Notes: generated by a model from the sequence alone, not told the origin. A stretch of 64,000 nt of DNA from Fimbriimonadaceae bacterium (GCA_020850355.1 JADZEX010000011.1:1-64000); one strand, 5' to 3'; shown: positions 49,612-61,297, numbered from the stretch's first letter. Numbers and translations are program-made.

Positions 49612-50208
49612 TCAGCGCCGGCTCTTGACCTTGTCGGGCAGGTACAGCCAGCGGTGCTGTTGCAGCAGCAGGTCCCAGGCGGCGAGGCCGGTGCAGCGCA
49701 GCAGCAGCAGGTGCAGGGCCCGGCGGGGTGGGCGCGGCAGGTCCAGGTTGACGCCACACCGCGGCACCTGCGGCACCACGCGGGGGTCCCAGTCGGCCAG
49801 GTCGGCCAGCGGGTTGGCGCGGTAACGATCCAGCAGATCAGCCAGGGCCGTCAACAGTTTAGGCAGGTCGCCCTGCAGCAGTTTGCGCTTCGTCAGACGC
49901 CGGACCAGCCGCGGCAGGGACCGCGCAGCGGCCTCCTTGCCAGGCAGCTTGTGGTACTGCGCGACACGGGCCAGGGCCACTTCGAACCAGGTGCCCAGGG
50001 TGAACACCAGCGGCCGCGCCGTCGGCAGCTCCAGGCAGTCGCGCCGCAAGTTGAGATGCCACAAGCGGCAGGGGTGACCGCCCAGACCGAGCAGGCAGTT
50101 GGCCCCGACCCGCTCGTAGTCGCCAGGATCGAGGGTCGCCACCGCAGCGAACAGGCGGGTGGCGAGATCGGATGAGACCAACGCCGAAGGCAGCTCTGAG
50201 TGGCTCAA
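49612..50208 (-). CDS. Unknown basic protein, probable TTG start
   Basis: About 198 residues, arginine/leucine-rich, no signal or clear membrane helix: DPGDYERVGANCLLGLGGHP, LGTWFEVALARVAQYHKLPG, LVRRLTKRKLLQGDLPKLL, and a C-terminal RALHLLLLRCTG, ending KVKSRR. I do not recognise the family. The frame is open upstream to 50322. TTG at 50208 has GGGAG at suitable distance, but the start is uncertain. It is divergent from a DUF6785-type gene, with about 93 bp between. Confidence 0.5.
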   Translation of the reverse strand: MSHSELPSALVSSDLATRLFAAVATLDPGDYERVGANCLLGLGGHPCRLWHLNLRRDCLELPTARPLVFTLGTWFEVALARVAQYHKLPGKEAAARSLPRLVRRLTKRKLLQGDLPKLLTALADLLDRYRANPLADLADWDPRVVPQVPRCGVNLDLPRPPRRALHLLLLRCTGLAAWDLLLQQHRWLYLPDKVKSRR

Positions 50209-50301
50209 CGACAACTCCCGTGGGCCCGGCCCCCACCACGATGCGATCACTCGCCGTTCGGCGCAGGGAGCAGCCGTCGGTCGGCGAATGCAGACCTCGC
50301 C

Positions 50302-52218
50302 ATGGCTGCCGCCCCACCGCACCGGCCGTCACCACGGGCCGTGCTGCTCGGCCTGCTGGGGGTGGTCTGCCTAAGCTGGGGCACGCCCTACAGCGATCTG
50401 GTGTTGCGCGGCACCTGGGTTGGCCTGACGGCGTTCCCGATCGGCGCCTTCACGGCGCTGCTGCTCTTGCTGCTGCTCAATGCGCCCTGGCGGGCGGCCG
50501 GCCGCGGCCTGCGGCGGGCGGAGCTGCTGACGGTCTACGCGATGCTGCTGGTCGCGGCGGGGCTGAGCAGCTTCGGGCTGGTCGGTCTGCTGGTCCCTTA
50601 CGCCGCTGGCCCGGCCTACTTCGCGACCCCCGAGAACCACTTCGCCGAGACCGTGCTGCGCCATCTGCCGCACTGGCTGCTGCTGCCGGCCGATCTCAGC
50701 CAGGCGCTCTACGAGGGCCTGCCACCCGGCCGCCAGGTGCCCTGGGACTGCTGGCTGCGGCCGGCCGTCGGGTGGGGCCTGCTGGTGGCCGGCGTCTACG
50801 CACTGCTGATCGCCTCCACCGCGGCCTTGCGGCGACCGTGGATCGCCGAGGAACGGCTGACCTTCCCGCTGGTCGAGTTGCCCTGCCAACTGGCCACCGA
50901 CGGCGCCGGGCCATGGCCCGAACTGCTGCGGTCGCGAGTGCTCTGGGCCGGCTTCGCGGTGCCCTTTCTGGTCCACGCCATCAACGGCCTGCACTACCAC
51001 TTCCCGGCGCTCCCGGCCATCAACATCCACCGCATCGACCTCGGCCCGTACCTCTCCGGCCGCGTCGGCGAGGCCGTTCAGCCGCTCTGGCTGCGAGTGC
51101 TCTTCACGGTGATCGGCCTGACCTACCTGCTGCCGAGCGAGATTGGCCTGTCGCTGTGGGTCTTCTTCGGCTTCTTCCTGGCGCAGGCCGCCGGCGGCGC
51201 CCTGGCCGGGGCGACGATGCCGTTCGTGCAGGCCTATCCGGTCCGCCGCTTCGTGGCGCTGCAGATGATCGGCGGCGTGATCGCGGCGGGGGGCAGCCTG
51301 GTCAGCCGCGCCGGGCGCGCCCTGGCGGCCAGTCGCCGGGCAGGCCCCGAGCCGGGCGCGCCGCGTCGCGCTGAGCTGTGGGTCCTGGCCGCTGTGGGCG
51401 CCGGGCTGCTGGCGCTGTGGGCGCACCTGGTCGGCCTGGGCGTCGGCTGGGCGGCGCTGCTGGTGGTGCCGTTTCTGCTGTTTCAGGTGGTCGGCACGCG
51501 CCTGGTGGCCGAGGCAGGGATGCTCTACGTGCAGCACCCGGCGCGGCCGCTGAACCTGCTGCTGAGCGGGCTGGGCACCGCGGCCAGCGGTCCGCCGCGG
51601 CTGCCGGCGATGGTCCTGCTGGACCACCTCTTCATGCTCGACAACCGCAGCCCCCTGCAGCCGGCGCTGCTGCAGGGCTGGAAGCTGGCCGAGGTTGCCG
51701 GCGTCAGCGCGCGCGGGCTGCTCGGGGCGATGTCGCTGGCTCTGCTGGTGGCCGGGCCGGTGGCGCTGCTGAGCACCCTGGGCCTGCTGCTGCGGCACGG
51801 CGGCACGATGCTCAACCCGTGGTTCACCAGCTACTACACCAACAACCTGTTCTGCTCCTGGAGCGCCCACCTGGTGCTCAACGGCGAACCGGCGCGGCCG
51901 GGCGACCTGCTCTGGGTGCTCCTCGGCGCCGTCACGATGGGCGGCTTGACGAGCCTCCACCGTCGCCTCGGCTGGTGGCCGCTGCACCCGCTGGGCTACC
52001 TGATGGGCGCCAGTTGGCCGATGATCAACTTCTGGTTCGCCGTGCTGCTGGGCTGGCTGCTGAAGGTGGTGACCCTCAAGCTGGGCGGCGCGCGCGCCTA
52101 CCGCCGCCTGCTACCGGCGGCCCTCGGACTGATTCTCGGCGAGTACGCCGCGGCCGGACTCTGGACCCTGCTCGACGCCCTGGCTGGCGTCCGCGGGCAT
52201 GAGATCTTTAGCTTCTGA
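50302..52218 (+). CDS. DUF6785-family polytopic membrane protein
   Basis: About 638 residues with a dozen or more hydrophobic segments. Family signatures are shared with the protein at 55965: EERLTFPLVELPCQLA, INGLHYHFPALP, LNPWFTSYYTNNLF near the C-terminus, and WWPLHPLGYLMG followed by FWFAVLLGWLLKVVTLKLGG and GLILGEY. These proteins are abundant in Armatimonadota and Planctomycetota and have no assigned function; a transport role is a guess. No good ribosome site was seen, so ATG 50302 is provisional. Its last 11 bp overlap a convergent DUF2442 relic. Confidence 0.75.
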   Translation: MAAAPPHRPSPRAVLLGLLGVVCLSWGTPYSDLVLRGTWVGLTAFPIGAFTALLLLLLLNAPWRAAGRGLRRAELLTVYAMLLVAAGLSSFGLVGLLVPYAAGPAYFATPENHFAETVLRHLPHWLLLPADLSQALYEGLPPGRQVPWDCWLRPAVGWGLLVAGVYALLIASTAALRRPWIAEERLTFPLVELPCQLATDGAGPWPELLRSRVLWAGFAVPFLVHAINGLHYHFPALPAINIHRIDLGPYLSGRVGEAVQPLWLRVLFTVIGLTYLLPSEIGLSLWVFFGFFLAQAAGGALAGATMPFVQAYPVRRFVALQMIGGVIAAGGSLVSRAGRALAASRRAGPEPGAPRRAELWVLAAVGAGLLALWAHLVGLGVGWAALLVVPFLLFQVVGTRLVAEAGMLYVQHPARPLNLLLSGLGTAASGPPRLPAMVLLDHLFMLDNRSPLQPALLQGWKLAEVAGVSARGLLGAMSLALLVAGPVALLSTLGLLLRHGGTMLNPWFTSYYTNNLFCSWSAHLVLNGEPARPGDLLWVLLGAVTMGGLTSLHRRLGWWPLHPLGYLMGASWPMINFWFAVLLGWLLKVVTLKLGGARAYRRLLPAALGLILGEYAAAGLWTLLDALAGVRGHEIFSF

Positions 52219-52529
52219 ACGTGCCCGCAGCGGGCGCGGCGAGGCGAGGCTCCAGGACCCGCCAGGCCCGGCCAGGAGCCAGCAGCGCCTCCACCTCGCC
52301 GACGGTGCGTGGGCGGGAGCTCGCGTCAAGGCGGTCGGGGCACAGGTCCAAGCCGTTAGGCCAGCAAATGGTGCCGTCCTTGGCCCTGACCGTGCCGAAG
52401 TACGCAGGGTCCTGCCAGGTGCGAAGGACGCCCCGATCCGGCAGCGTCTGCGCGTCGAACAGCCGCGTCTCGCCCGACGTGAAGCCCAGCAGCAACCGGT
52501 AGCCTTCGAGGGGGCCTGACCGCGGTCAC
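52208..52529 (-). pseudogene. DUF2442 gene broken by an extra base in a C5 run
   Basis: From GTG 52529 the frame reads TAVRP, as DUF2442 proteins begin, and then breaks at five Gs (plus strand 52510-52514). One frame over it continues GYRLLLGFTSGETRLFDAQT, then DPAYFGTVRAKDGTICWPNG and LDLCPDRLDASS, the typical DUF2442 body. Removing one base joins them as RPLEGYRLLLGF. It is the downstream, more decayed member of a tandem pair with the DUF2442 gene at 52660. Confidence 0.75.
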
Positions 52530-52612
52530 CCGTTCCAGCGGCTCATGGTGAGGACGCCATCCAGGCAGTGGAGGTGGAGCATGGTCCCGTTGAACGTGCA
52601 GATGGCAGGCGC
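52526..52612 (-). pseudogene. Truncated DUF4160 relic
   Basis: The frame from 52612 reads APAICTFNGTMLHLHCLDG and stops at 52526. It aligns residue by residue with the start of the neighbouring DUF4160 protein (PAISMFFGIVIYLHFLEN). The remaining two thirds of the domain is gone, and the stop overlaps the GTG of the DUF2442 relic, just as intact modules are coupled. It is best read as the first gene of a decayed second module. Confidence 0.55.
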
Positions 52613-52654
52613 GTCGCGGCTTCACCAGACCAGACTCTGCACCGCCGCTGGCGC

Positions 52655-52678
52655 GCCTCTCAACCCAGCCCGCTGGCC
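52655..52678. repeat. 24-bp direct repeat, copy 1
   Basis: GCCTCTCAACCCAGCCCGCTGGCC. It differs by one base from the copy at 53241-53264. It overlaps the last codons of the intact DUF2442 gene (ASGLG stop). The two copies bracket one DUF4160-DUF2442 module and are 586 bp apart. Confidence 0.8.
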
Positions 52679-52920
52679 ACCGCCGCGGGTTCCCGCTGCG
52701 CAAGATGCCACAGGGTCTCGGGCGCGATGTCGAGGTCGGGGGGCCAGGTCACGGTGCCCCCCAAGACCGTCGCCCGGCCGAAGCGCGCCGGGTCACGGAG
52801 CTGTCGGAAGGCAGGCAGGTCAAGGTACGGCCGGACGTCGAAGACGCCGCGTTCACCGTGCGCAAAATCGATCAGCAACTGGTACTCGGGCAGCACCCGC
52901 ACGCTCGCGACCTCGATCAT
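52660..52920 (-). CDS. DUF2442 protein
   Basis: An intact 86-residue protein: VASVRVLPEYQLLIDFAHGE, VFDVRPYLDLPAFRQLRDPA, GTVTWPPDLDIAPETLW. This is the standard small DUF2442 fold, commonly encoded right after DUF4160 genes. The function is unknown; the pairing and small size suggest a toxin-antitoxin-like or regulatory pair. AGGAG lies 7 nt before the ATG and only ten bases separate it from the DUF4160 stop. Its C-terminal AASGLG-like end is shared with the upstream NmrA gene through the 24-bp repeat. Confidence 0.8.
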   Translation of the reverse strand: MIEVASVRVLPEYQLLIDFAHGERGVFDVRPYLDLPAFRQLRDPARFGRATVLGGTVTWPPDLDIAPETLWHLAQREPAAVASGLG

Positions 52921-52929
52921 ATCGCGCTC

Positions 52930-53198
52930 CTACCGCAGCGGGTCGATCTGAAAGACCACCTCGCCGCGCACGGCCAGATCCCAGTCGGCCCGCAGCTCCT
53001 CACGCCGCAGTTCATCCAGGCACTCACCAGGCGCGTCTGCCGGGGCGGTAGCGAGCCTGCCAGAACCTCGGCCGATTCGATGCCGAAGGCCGCGTGGCTC
53101 CCCTGGTACCGGGCGTGGATGTGAGGTTCGTGGTGCTCGACGTTTTCGAGGAAGTGCAGGTAGATGACGATCCCGAAGAACATGCTGATCGCTGGCAC
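52930..53198 (-). pseudogene. DUF4160 gene with a one-base deletion
   Basis: GTG 53198, with GGAGG six bases upstream, starts PAISMFFGIVIYLHFLEN, EHHEPHIHARYQGSHAAFGI, ESAEVLAGSLPPRQTRLVSA and WM, a normal DUF4160 protein. At about 53011-53013 the frame then slips. In the next frame the expected end follows: LRREELRADWDLAVRGEVVF, then QIDPLR and a TAG at 52932-52930. Adding one G after the ATG codon repairs it (WMELRREEL). As read, the product has a wrong C-terminus that runs on to 52917. Confidence 0.75.
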
Positions 53199-53219
53199 CG
53201 CTGACCTCCGCCGCAGCCT

Positions 53220-53249
53220 ATTCTCGGATGTCAGCGTGTCGCCTGTCAA
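53220..53249 (-). promoter_or_regulatory. Promoter of the DUF4160-DUF2442 module
   Basis: On the minus strand TTGACA (53249-53244), 18 bp, GAGAAT (53225-53220). The perfect -35 overlaps the stop codon of the NmrA gene and lies inside the 24-bp repeat. Transcription would start near 53212, just before the GTG at 53198. Confidence 0.6.
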
Positions 53250-53264
53250 CCCAGCCCGCTGGCC
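53241..53264. repeat. 24-bp direct repeat, copy 2
   Basis: GCCTGTCAACCCAGCCCGCTGGCC, 23 of 24 identical to 52655-52678. It contains the last codons of the NmrA gene and the -35 box of the module promoter, so copying it duplicates both a gene end and a promoter element. Confidence 0.8.
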
Positions 53265-54202
53265 GCCCTTAGCGGCTCGCGGTGGGCCGCCAGCCACTGC
53301 GCGAAGGTCTGCAACTGCGGGTTCAGTTCGCGGCTGCGCGCGACGCTGCGGGCGGCGCAGAAGACCGGGCTGAAGTCGCGCTTGAACTGGAACATGTTCC
53401 CCAGATCCTCGGCGCCGGGGAAGCCGAGGCCGCGGTAGGCGTCGGGCGAGATGGCGTTGTACCGCACCTCACAGCCGAGCGTCGTGGCCAGGGCCGCGGC
53501 CATTTGCGTGCCGGTGAGATGCTCCCCAGCGATGCCGATGGTCTGGCCGACCAACTCCGGGCGCTGCAAGATGCCATAAGCGCAGCGACCGATGTCCTCG
53601 GCGGCGATGCCGGGCAAGGGGACCTCGTCCATCGGCAGGGTGATCGCCCGCACCCCGTCGGGGCCCGGCTGCGGCGCCATCCCGAAGCCGATGAAGTTGT
53701 CCCAGTAGAACGACGTCAGCAGGAAGGTGGTGGGCACGCGGGCCGCGCGGAAGAAGCCGTTCGCCTCGCCCTTCGCATCGAAGTGCGGCACGCGGTAGAG
53801 GCCAATCAAGGGCATCCGTTCGTCGTGCAGGTCGAGGTAGTCGCGCGTGTCTTCGAGCGTCGACCAGATGACATGCTGCAGCCCGGTCGCCTTGGCCGCG
53901 TCGGCCATCGCGCGCGCTTGCGCCAGCTCGCGCTCGGGTGAGAAGTGGTCCCAGAAGAAGGTCACGCAGTATGCGCCGTAGGCCCCCTCGAAGGCTCGCC
54001 GCAGGCTCTCTGCGTCGTCCACATTGGCCGCCACCAGCTCGGCCCCCAGCGCCGCCAGGGCCTGCGCCGCTGGCGAGTTGACATCCCTCGTCAGCGCCCG
54101 GGCCTGGAACTGACCGCTGGGGTCAGCCTGAATCGCCCGCACCAGCCCGCCGCCCTGCGCCCCGGTGGCACCCACCACCGCGATGATCTTCCGCTCCGCC
54201 AC
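53246..54202 (-). CDS. NmrA-like NAD(P)-binding protein, GTG start
   Basis: A 318-residue atypical SDR: KIIAVVGATGAQGGGLVRAI has the GxxGxxG loop, ARALTRDVNSPAAQALAALG the NmrA-type second strand, YCVTFFWDHFSPERE a substrate-side loop, and LTSFYWDNFIGFG and GIAAEDIGRCAYGILQ the C-terminal half. NmrA-like proteins bind NAD(P) and act as redox sensors or as quinone and ether reductases; they usually lack the YxxxK pair, as here. GTG at 54202 has GGGAG with 7-nt spacing. Its 3' end merges into a repeat and the promoter of the next module. Confidence 0.83.
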   Translation of the reverse strand: MAERKIIAVVGATGAQGGGLVRAIQADPSGQFQARALTRDVNSPAAQALAALGAELVAANVDDAESLRRAFEGAYGAYCVTFFWDHFSPERELAQARAMADAAKATGLQHVIWSTLEDTRDYLDLHDERMPLIGLYRVPHFDAKGEANGFFRAARVPTTFLLTSFYWDNFIGFGMAPQPGPDGVRAITLPMDEVPLPGIAAEDIGRCAYGILQRPELVGQTIGIAGEHLTGTQMAAALATTLGCEVRYNAISPDAYRGLGFPGAEDLGNMFQFKRDFSPVFCAARSVARSRELNPQLQTFAQWLAAHREPLRAASGLG

Positions 54203-54247
54203 GTCGCCGCTCCCAGGGAGTCGCCGCTCAGGCGACCGCCGGGTCCA

Positions 54248-55912
54248 TTATGGTGCGCCGCCGTCGCCGTGCAGCTCCTCGAAGTACCGCTTGACGCGGT
54301 GCCGCTCGGTGAGAGGGATGTCCCCGCGGGAGACGGCCGACTCGGCGGCCGCTTCGTACTCGCCGATCACCTCGGTGTAGGGCACCTTGGCATCGTCGAG
54401 GGTGGGCGCCTGCCGGCTGCCCTGCTCGGTGCGATAGGTCCCGCGGGAGTTGGCCTGCCCCTTGGCCCGCTCGTCGTGCTGCCGGGTCTCGGTGCGGCGG
54501 GGCGCGTAGAGCTGTTCCCACTGCTGCTTGCTGTCGTCGTCCGGCGAGTCGCCGGGGTGGTAGGGTTGCTGCGGCCCGCCGTGGTCGGGCGTCGGCTCGG
54601 CGGCTTCGTTGGTGCTGCCGGGCCCGCGGCTACGGCCGGCCGGGCCGCCGGTTGGCGGGCCGTCCTGCGGCTGGCATAGCCCGCCGGGGCACTGGCCGCC
54701 CTGCCGCTGCGCCTCCTCGCGCAGGCGCTCGGCGTCGCCGAGGGACTCCTTGCCCTGCTCCAGGTACTCCTGCAAATCGTCGAGCATCTCCTGCGAGGCG
54801 TCGCCGCCCTGCTGCAACGCCTCGGCAGCGTCTTGCAGGGCCTGCTGCGCGGCCTTGGCGCCCTCGCCCTGGCAGTCCTGCTGCGCGGCCTTCTCCAGCG
54901 CTGCGGCTGCCTTCTGCAGGGCCTCGCCCTGTTTCTGTTGCGGCGAGTTGCGCAGCGCCTCGGCGGCTTTGCGGAGTTCGGCCGCGGCCTGGCGGGCCTG
55001 CTCGGGGGTCAGCTTGCCGCTCTGCAGCTCCTTCTGAAGCTGCCGCAGCAGTTCGCTGGCGGCGTCCAGTTGCGGGTTCTCAAGCTGCTCGGCGATCCGC
55101 TCGCCCAGTTCGCCCTGACTGCGCAAATCGCGCCGCGCCTGTCGGCCGGTGCGCTCCACGGGACGCCCGGCGACCCGCTCGCGGGTCTGGCGGACCTCCT
55201 GGTTGAGCTGCTCCAACCGCCGCAGGGCCTCTTCTTTGTCGAGCCGCGCGCGCCGCAGCTTGAGCGCCTCGCGCAGCACCCGGCGGGCCTGTTGCTGCGC
55301 CGTCGCGGCGTGCGGCCCGCGGGCCTGCTGCTCGACCTCGGCGGCCTTGGCAGCCAGCTCCTCGCCGACCTGCCGCGACACCAGCTCCGTGGCCAGATCG
55401 GTCTCGCTGCGCCAGAAGCTGAAGCGGGGGAGGCAGTGGCAGCCGATCAGCAGCAGCGCCAGCCCGGCGCAGAGGCGTGACTCGAAGCCGATCCGCCGCG
55501 GCATCGCGCGCCGCAGGTCGATCTCGGCAGCCGCCCGGCGAGCGTCGGCTAGCCGCGGCTCCAGGACCGGTCCGGCGTAGCCGGCCTGCCGCATCGCCAA
55601 GGCCGAGGAGAGGCGTTCATCGAGGCCGAGGCGCTCGTCCAGCAACAGCGCGGCGCGTTGCGCGCTCGGCCGCCGCCGCCAGGCCAGCGCCACGCCGGCC
55701 AGCACCGCCAGCAGCAACATGCCGCCGACCACCCACCAGGGTTCGAAACGCAGCCGCCAGACGCGGTCGGCCGCCAGCAGCACGACCCCCACCGCCAGCG
55801 CCAGCCGCAGCGTGCGGGCCAGGCGTCGCTCGCACTCCTGCCCCCAGATCCGCCGCTGGGCCGCGGTCACCAACCCGTCCAGTTCGTCGCGCATCGCCGT
55901 TCTCGCGATCAT
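54248..55912 (-). CDS. Membrane protein with long coiled coil (DUF4175-like)
   Basis: A 554-residue protein with two N-terminal membrane helices (about 33-50 and 58-75) and a third near 150. An Ala/Glu/Gln-rich coiled coil of about 230 residues follows (LAAKAAEVEQQARGPHAATA, AAAELRKAAEALRN, AAQQALQDAAEALQQGGDAS), then a disordered Gly/Pro-rich stretch and a compact end (VPYTEVIGEYEAAAESAVSR, VKRYFEEL). The layout resembles DUF4175-type proteins often linked to MoxR/DUF58 clusters, which are not present here. ATG 55912 is uncertain; an internal ATG at 55894 is as likely. It is probably co-transcribed after the DUF6785 gene. Confidence 0.6.
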   Translation of the reverse strand: MIARTAMRDELDGLVTAAQRRIWGQECERRLARTLRLALAVGVVLLAADRVWRLRFEPWWVVGGMLLLAVLAGVALAWRRRPSAQRAALLLDERLGLDERLSSALAMRQAGYAGPVLEPRLADARRAAAEIDLRRAMPRRIGFESRLCAGLALLLIGCHCLPRFSFWRSETDLATELVSRQVGEELAAKAAEVEQQARGPHAATAQQQARRVLREALKLRRARLDKEEALRRLEQLNQEVRQTRERVAGRPVERTGRQARRDLRSQGELGERIAEQLENPQLDAASELLRQLQKELQSGKLTPEQARQAAAELRKAAEALRNSPQQKQGEALQKAAAALEKAAQQDCQGEGAKAAQQALQDAAEALQQGGDASQEMLDDLQEYLEQGKESLGDAERLREEAQRQGGQCPGGLCQPQDGPPTGGPAGRSRGPGSTNEAAEPTPDHGGPQQPYHPGDSPDDDSKQQWEQLYAPRRTETRQHDERAKGQANSRGTYRTEQGSRQAPTLDDAKVPYTEVIGEYEAAAESAVSRGDIPLTERHRVKRYFEELHGDGGAP

Positions 55913-55964
55913 TGTGCCCCAAGTCGCGGGCCGAGGCGACCAGAATCCGCGGCCGGGCGGCCGG

Positions 55965-57914
55965 TTACGGGAAGGCCTGGTAACCGGCCTGCGGGACCAG
56001 CGCCCCGACCACGCCGAAGAGGCCGGCCATGAAGAAGTCGCCGAGGATCAGGCCGAGGCAGAAGACGGGCAGCTTCTGGTGCCAACGGTGCCCGCCGACC
56101 TTCAGCACCACCGCCTTCAGGAGCCAGCCCAGCAAGAAGGCGAACCAGATCCAGGGAATCGTGCGCTTGGTGAAGCCGACGGCGTAGCCGATCGGGTGGA
56201 GCGGCCACCAGAGCACCTTCATGCGCAGGCTGGTCAGCCCGAAGAGCACCGCCGCGCCGAACAGCACCGCCTGGATCCGCAACCAGTCGCGCTCGCGGGG
56301 GGTCTGGATCCAGCTCACCAGCATGTTGTACCCCTCAGTCGGCACCTGGCTGAAGCGCCAGGTGTTGAGGGTGATCCCGCCATGCTTGTAGATCACGCCG
56401 AGCGTGACGTAGGACGCTACGACCATCGTGAAGACGGTCGCCACGCCCACCGCAGCGACCACATGACGCACCGAGGCGCCGACGCTGTCGGCCATCTTGA
56501 GGGCTTCGAGCTGGTAGCCCATCACCGTCGGCGCGCCGCGGAACTCGACGGTGAACCAGCGGTAGGTGGTCATCACGGTCAAGTCGCGCAGCGTGTAGGC
56601 GCGGGTGCCGGTGGTCAGCAGCAGCAGGTCCTGCGGCATCATCGGCCCGGAGATGCAGCCGACGCCGGCCTCGCCGCGGATCCGGGCGAGGGCCAGGCAG
56701 AGCATGAAGACCAGCCCGAAGAAGACGGTCGCCACCAGCGGCGACATGCCCGCGGTGCAGCTCCAGGTGACCAGCACCGCCAGGCAGCAGGCAAAGGCCA
56801 GCAGCGCGGTGCGGTGCAGCCGAATATCTTCAGCGGTCGCGGGCGCGTCGCCCGTGCCGAGCAGCACCGCTCGCAGGTGGTGCCGCGCGAACCAGAGGTT
56901 GACCAGCACCAGGCCCAGCCAGGCCCCGACCGACTGCTCCGGCGCGAACGGAAAGGCCGTCGCCCCGCCGCTGGTGGCCGCGGTCAACCCGGTGATGCCG
57001 CCAAACAGGCTGAGCAGGCACTGCACCACGAAGAAGAACCAGACGCTCAGCGAGACATCGAGCGGCAGCAGCGCCGCAAACGCGATGATGCAGGGGTAGA
57101 AGTTGAGCGGCATCGACCCAAGCTGGCGCCATGGCTCGGTCATCCCGCGGGTCAGGTTCAGCTCGTTCTTGAAGGGCAGCAGCGGCACCGCCGGGAAGTA
57201 GGTGTGCAGCCCGTTGAAGAGGTGCGGCACGATGGCGATGCTGAAACCGATCCAGAGGATTTGATTGCGCCAGATCGGGCTGTAGGCCTGGCCCTGCTCG
57301 ACCGCGGTCAGCTCGAGCGGCAGGTAGACCAGCGGGAAGGTCAGCCGCTCGCTCCGGATCCACTGCTGGTGGACCAGCAGCACACACGACAGCAGGCCGA
57401 AGTTGAAGGCCAGGACGAAGATGCTCCACATCGCCAGCGGTGTGCGCCACAGCCGCCAGGGCACGCCATCGGCGCTACCCTCCCAGAAGTGGCGCGCCTC
57501 GATGGCATCGGGGATCGCGAACCAGTTGGGGTAGGCCGAGGTGAACAGGTCCCACTTGTTCTCGGGCCGGGCGTGGTAGAACGGCGCCTCGACGACACTG
57601 TAGAGGAAGTGGACCAGTCCGATGCTCGACAACGGCGAGCCGATGCTGAGCATGATGTAGAGCAGAATCTGCTCTCGCCCGTCGAGCGCCCAGCCCGGCC
57701 GCAGCCGGCGCAGCAACGGGTTGACCGCGCCGGTGAAGACGGCCAGCACAAAGACCAGCGCAATGCTCGGCGCCAGGGAGTTGAAGCTGGTGCTGTTGAC
57801 GACCAGCGTGCTGTTCTCGGTCCAGACGACGATCACCGTCATCCAGAACGCGAACCAGGCGCAGACGCGCAGGTTGAACGGACGTCGCTGGGCCGGGGCG
57901 TCGCTGCTGCTCAC
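55965..57914 (-). CDS. DUF6785-family polytopic membrane protein, GTG start
   Basis: A 649-residue membrane protein with about 13-15 hydrophobic segments. Shared family signatures: RSERLTFPLVYLPLELTAVE, FNGLHTYFPAVPLLP, LNTWRFSQVPTEGYNMLV, WWPLHPIGYAVG and FLLGWLLKAVVLKVGG. No ATG fits. GTG 57914 has GAGG with 6-nt spacing and directly precedes SSSDAPAQRRPFNLRVCAWF, the cytosolic lead-in to the first helix. Its function is unknown; transport or envelope biogenesis is possible. It is followed at 52 bp by the coiled-coil membrane protein, so the two may form one complex. Confidence 0.75.
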   Translation of the reverse strand: MSSSDAPAQRRPFNLRVCAWFAFWMTVIVVWTENSTLVVNSTSFNSLAPSIALVFVLAVFTGAVNPLLRRLRPGWALDGREQILLYIMLSIGSPLSSIGLVHFLYSVVEAPFYHARPENKWDLFTSAYPNWFAIPDAIEARHFWEGSADGVPWRLWRTPLAMWSIFVLAFNFGLLSCVLLVHQQWIRSERLTFPLVYLPLELTAVEQGQAYSPIWRNQILWIGFSIAIVPHLFNGLHTYFPAVPLLPFKNELNLTRGMTEPWRQLGSMPLNFYPCIIAFAALLPLDVSLSVWFFFVVQCLLSLFGGITGLTAATSGGATAFPFAPEQSVGAWLGLVLVNLWFARHHLRAVLLGTGDAPATAEDIRLHRTALLAFACCLAVLVTWSCTAGMSPLVATVFFGLVFMLCLALARIRGEAGVGCISGPMMPQDLLLLTTGTRAYTLRDLTVMTTYRWFTVEFRGAPTVMGYQLEALKMADSVGASVRHVVAAVGVATVFTMVVASYVTLGVIYKHGGITLNTWRFSQVPTEGYNMLVSWIQTPRERDWLRIQAVLFGAAVLFGLTSLRMKVLWWPLHPIGYAVGFTKRTIPWIWFAFLLGWLLKAVVLKVGGHRWHQKLPVFCLGLILGDFFMAGLFGVVGALVPQAGYQAFP

Positions 57915-57966
57915 TGCCAACCTCGCCGAGAGGGTACCACACCCGCCGCGTGCCGCGCCGGGCGAG

Positions 57967-61189
<3,223 letters not shown>

Positions 61190-61203
<14 letters not shown>

Positions 61204-61297
61204 GTGACGCTCCCGGCGATATGAAAAAGCCTTCCCGACCCCGGGAAGGCTCTGCCTGAACTCTGGGCTGCCCAACCTGCTGACTTGGCTGCTTCAT
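61190..61297 (-). CDS. Possible glutamine-rich leader peptide before carB
   Basis: A 35-codon reading frame starts at ATG 61297: [17 protein letters not shown], with five CAG glutamine codons in the first 14. It runs through the intrinsic terminator and ends 14 nt inside carB in another frame. No strong ribosome site is seen (AAGGGA lies about 13 nt upstream), so translation is unproven. If it is translated, ribosome movement could control the terminator. Glutamine is the nitrogen donor for carbamoyl phosphate, which makes the composition suggestive. Confidence 0.3.
61224..61251 (-). terminator. Intrinsic terminator (attenuator) in the carB leader
   Basis: On the minus strand GCCTTCCC (61250-61243), loop GGGGTC, GGGAAGGC (61236-61229), then TTTTT (61228-61224). 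This is a classical rho-independent terminator, 20 nt before the carB start codon and downstream of the carB promoter. It would stop transcription before the gene unless disrupted. Confidence 0.88.
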
